In this document: positions 62,023-64,000 of the stretch, piece by piece
Numbering within the stretch: the stretch's first letter is position 1
Layout: every line of letters begins with the position of its first letter
The notes under the pieces: generated by a model
Told to the model about the DNA's origin: nothing
The model's input: the letters and a program-made list of their open reading frames with translations, nothing else
Database searches by the model: none
Program-made: the position numbers and the translations under genes
Source of the DNA: Shouchella miscanthi
Lineage (GTDB): Bacteria; Bacillota; Bacilli; Bacillales; Bacillaceae_D
Assembly: GCF_007725405.1 (NCBI RefSeq)
Contig: NZ_CP042163.1
Location: 4,092,001 to 4,156,000 of the forward strand
DNA: 64,000 nucleotides
Direction: 5' to 3'

Positions 62023-62284
62023 TTCAACTCAGCTCCCAGCAAACCATTTCCCTTACTATATCCCGAATGATTTAAGGAATAAAGAGGACTCATTTTCAAT
62101 TGTAAAGACGGTTTCTGGCTTTCCAAGAAACAGAATCCTCATTTATCAATACATGCGTCTATTTTCGTTAAATTCGTAAATGTCCTTGGCTCCGAATCTT
62201 CATTTTTTCTTTAAGAAGCCTTTATAAATAACGTTTCTTACCGTGTTACGATGACGACAGTTCAAACGTGAAAGGATTCAGACG
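62023..62284. other. 262-base intergenic region before the polymerase gene
   Basis: Holds promoters for the lipoprotein (minus) and the polymerase (plus). ATTGTAAAG at 62099-62107 repeats the motif found before the flippase. Otherwise AT-rich without visible genes. Confidence 0.4.
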
Positions 62285-63673
62285 ATGCACTCACTTAACT
62301 ACACACTCACTCGAAGACAGACTTTACCTATTTATAGCGTCATGACCCTCTATGCCGCTTCTGCTCCCGTTGCTGTTACAAGTATAGTGCAGCATCTCAT
62401 ACCAATACCCGGTTCTGTTTTGCTTACATTTCTAGCGTTAGCGCTGTTCCTAGTAGCGTTGTTTACAGAGCGACAACCGGTTTCTATTACAGAATTGAAT
62501 CGGATAGGGCTTCTTGTGTGTGGCGCCATTGCGATACCAGCTATTGCTTCGCTCACTGGTGTCGCCTTTGCCTTGGTCTCCATTCAATCTGTCGAATATA
62601 CAGCGTACGTGAATCATTCTTTACTCAACAGACTGATTAATCTTTCTTTATACATTGTGTTGACATTCGTTGTTCTTATCTTTATTCGTAGAGATGTTCA
62701 ACAAACGAACACATCCCTTCTAAAAGGCTATACAATCGGAACGTTTCTTCTCGCACTCGGAGGTATCTGGCAGTTTTTACATTTTACGATTGGCTACCCT
62801 ATGCCCCTGTTCGATACTCGAGCTTATGTACATAGCGTTAACCAAGACGTGCTGTTTAATTTCAGGATCACTTCTTTTACAGACGAACCAAGCTTTCTTG
62901 TACCCTTCTTACTAGATGGTCTCATTATTGGAACACTTATCATGACTAGAAAAACATACGCTTTGTTTGCAAGTCTGACCATTCTCGTTTTACTACTCAC
63001 TTTTTCAATTAGCGGTTATGTGAATGTTGTCGTCATTGGGCTTGTAGCCATGCTATTGCTGTTTACTAGAAACATGATCCCAAAGAAAATGATTCTAACG
63101 ATTATAGGCGGTTTGTTTCTACTCATTACTACCTTATTCCTTTTACTACCACAAGCCTTTATAGCCTTATTCATGCCGATTCTTGGCCGGGTTGATGGTC
63201 TTTTTGATGTCATGCACCATAGCAGGCTCTACATGCTCGTCTTTCCGTTCGTATGGCTCTTCGACTACTCGTTCATGAATACACTCTTCGGCTTTGGCCC
63301 TGGAAGTTACGATTTCCTAGCACGAACGAAATTTCTTAGTCACCAAGGGGCTGTTAGCGGAACGTCAAACAATGTCTTTGTTGATCTCCTCTTTGAACAC
63401 GGCTTGCTAGGGGGGTTGCTATTCACAATGAGTTTCATTGCAATTTCCTTTTATTTATGGAAAAAGCGCAATATTCACCTTTATTACAGCATCGCATTGA
63501 TTTTATGGATTCACTTAGGTGTAACAAGCCTATACAGAGCTGATTTTGCCTCACCCCGATTTTGGCTCATCATCATGATCGTTGTTGGTTTACTAGAACT
63601 TGCTAGACAGAAACGATACTTACCAAATCACGTACCGAACATTTTTCAGAAAGCGAAGGTGACTTCTATATGA
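62285..63673 (+). CDS. Polysaccharide polymerase (Wzy/TuaE-like, O-antigen ligase family)
   Basis: 462 residues with about twelve helices. The large outside loop and the conserved FGFGPGSYDFLARTKFLSHQGAVSGTSNNVFVDLLFEHGLLGGLLF near 336-380 are the Wzy_C/TuaE signature (G-x-G-x-N/S ... H-N-x-x-L-x-x-x-x-E-x-G), with Asn in the TSNN motif. It joins lipid-linked repeat units into polymer outside the membrane. Its ATG has GAAAGGA about nine bases upstream. Overlaps the UDP-glucose dehydrogenase gene by four bases. Confidence 0.88.
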   Translation: MHSLNYTLTRRQTLPIYSVMTLYAASAPVAVTSIVQHLIPIPGSVLLTFLALALFLVALFTERQPVSITELNRIGLLVCGAIAIPAIASLTGVAFALVSIQSVEYTAYVNHSLLNRLINLSLYIVLTFVVLIFIRRDVQQTNTSLLKGYTIGTFLLALGGIWQFLHFTIGYPMPLFDTRAYVHSVNQDVLFNFRITSFTDEPSFLVPFLLDGLIIGTLIMTRKTYALFASLTILVLLLTFSISGYVNVVVIGLVAMLLLFTRNMIPKKMILTIIGGLFLLITTLFLLLPQAFIALFMPILGRVDGLFDVMHHSRLYMLVFPFVWLFDYSFMNTLFGFGPGSYDFLARTKFLSHQGAVSGTSNNVFVDLLFEHGLLGGLLFTMSFIAISFYLWKKRNIHLYYSIALILWIHLGVTSLYRADFASPRFWLIIMIVVGLLELARQKRYLPNHVPNIFQKAKVTSI

Positions 63674-64000
63674 ATGTATGTGTAATTGGAACTGGCTATG
63701 TAGGCCTTGTCACAGGTGTATGCTTCAGCTCTCTCGGGCACAACGTTGTCTGTGTTGACCACGATCTCGATAAAATTAATAGCTTAAGATGCGGTGTTGT
63801 GCCAATTTATGAGCCTGGTTTAAAAGAGCTTATGAATAAAAGCACAAAAGCGAACAACCTTATTTTCACTACCGATTTAGAAGAAGGGATGAACGAAGCA
63901 ACGATCATACTAATCGCGGTGGGCACACCTGCAAATAAAGATGGATCTGCCAACTTGACGTATATCAAACGAGTGGCATTAGAGATTGGTCAATACGTTC
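63670..64000 (+). CDS. UDP-glucose 6-dehydrogenase (TuaD/Ugd-like), 5' part, cut by window edge
   Basis: ATG at 63670 overlaps the polymerase stop. About 110 codons are visible: MNVCVIGTGYVGLVTGVCFSSLGHNVVCVDHD (NAD-binding GxGYVG and acidic end of strand 2), RCGVVPIYEPGL (Y-E-P-G-L motif), FTTDLEEGMNEATIILIAVGTPANKDGSANL (V-G-T-P motif). This enzyme makes UDP-glucuronic acid, the acidic sugar of teichuronic acid, hyaluronan or capsules. GDP-mannose dehydrogenase shares these motifs; the YVG and context favour UDP-glucose. Confidence 0.93.
   Translation, partial: MNVCVIGTGYVGLVTGVCFSSLGHNVVCVDHDLDKINSLRCGVVPIYEPGLKELMNKSTKANNLIFTTDLEEGMNEATIILIAVGTPANKDGSANLTYIKRVALEIGQYV

Overview
The window looks like chromosome of a low-GC Gram-positive spore-former of the Bacillaceae (Bacillus/Alkalihalobacillus/Shouchella-like). 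This rests on strong AGGAGG-type ribosome binding sites, frequent TTG/GTG starts, sigma-A promoters, cre boxes, and Bacillus gene sets: MalKR-MaeN, GlpPFKD with leader attenuators, YdcF, DegV and Tua-like genes. I see no rRNA, tRNA, complete insertion sequence, CRISPR array or replication origin. Both ends cut genes: an N-acetylmuramoyl-alanine amidase on the left and a UDP-glucose dehydrogenase on the right.

Layout. 0.5-5.5 kb: malate module on the minus strand (sensor kinase, regulator, Na+/malate symporter, malic enzyme). 5.7-9.8 kb: a frameshifted membrane protein, then a lactococcin-972-type bacteriocin locus (precursor with a one-base frameshift, DUF1430-type membrane protein, ABC ATPase). 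9.9-16.1 kb: catalase, ABC exporter, endonuclease VIII, MurB, flavin reductase-like protein. 16.8-23.3 kb: dipeptide/oligopeptide ABC transporter with an M20 peptidase. 23.4-26.5 kb: accessory island with a GC-rich fold-prone element, a broken small beta-domain gene, and a tandem family of about 100-residue membrane proteins (four largely intact, at least one decayed). 26.6-29.0 kb: DUF421 protein, lipid kinase, DsbA/FrnE-like protein. 29.1-29.9 kb: seven tandem genes for a 21-residue amphipathic peptide. 30-44 kb: SDR, lone RibD, an ABC system with a degenerate ATPase, Nudix, GNAT, nucleoside hydrolase, CHY zinc finger, BrnQ, pterin dehydratase, an oxidase-like membrane protein, a lipoprotein-two-component operon, and an MFS carrier. 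44-50.5 kb: aldehyde dehydrogenase and the glycerol regulon (glpF-glpK-glpD-glpP). 50.7-54.8 kb: a second dicarboxylate module (DASS symporter plus CitST-type two-component system). 55-58 kb: EamA transporter, cysteine-dioxygenase-like protein, YdcF, DegV. 58.3-64 kb: surface polysaccharide cluster resembling the Bacillus teichuronic acid (tua) genes.

How the genes work together. Carbon intake is a main theme: malate uptake and decarboxylation, glycerol uptake and oxidation, and a second C4-dicarboxylate system, with cre boxes at glpF and the DASS gene. Cell-envelope and competition genes are the second theme: the bacteriocin locus, the peptide array, the polysaccharide cluster and the amidase.

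The strongest candidates for something undescribed are the seven-copy peptide array (29149-29837) and the tandem membrane-protein family (24314-26389). Four genes share one defect, a single missing base, so true pseudogenes and sequencing indels must be told apart before interpreting them.
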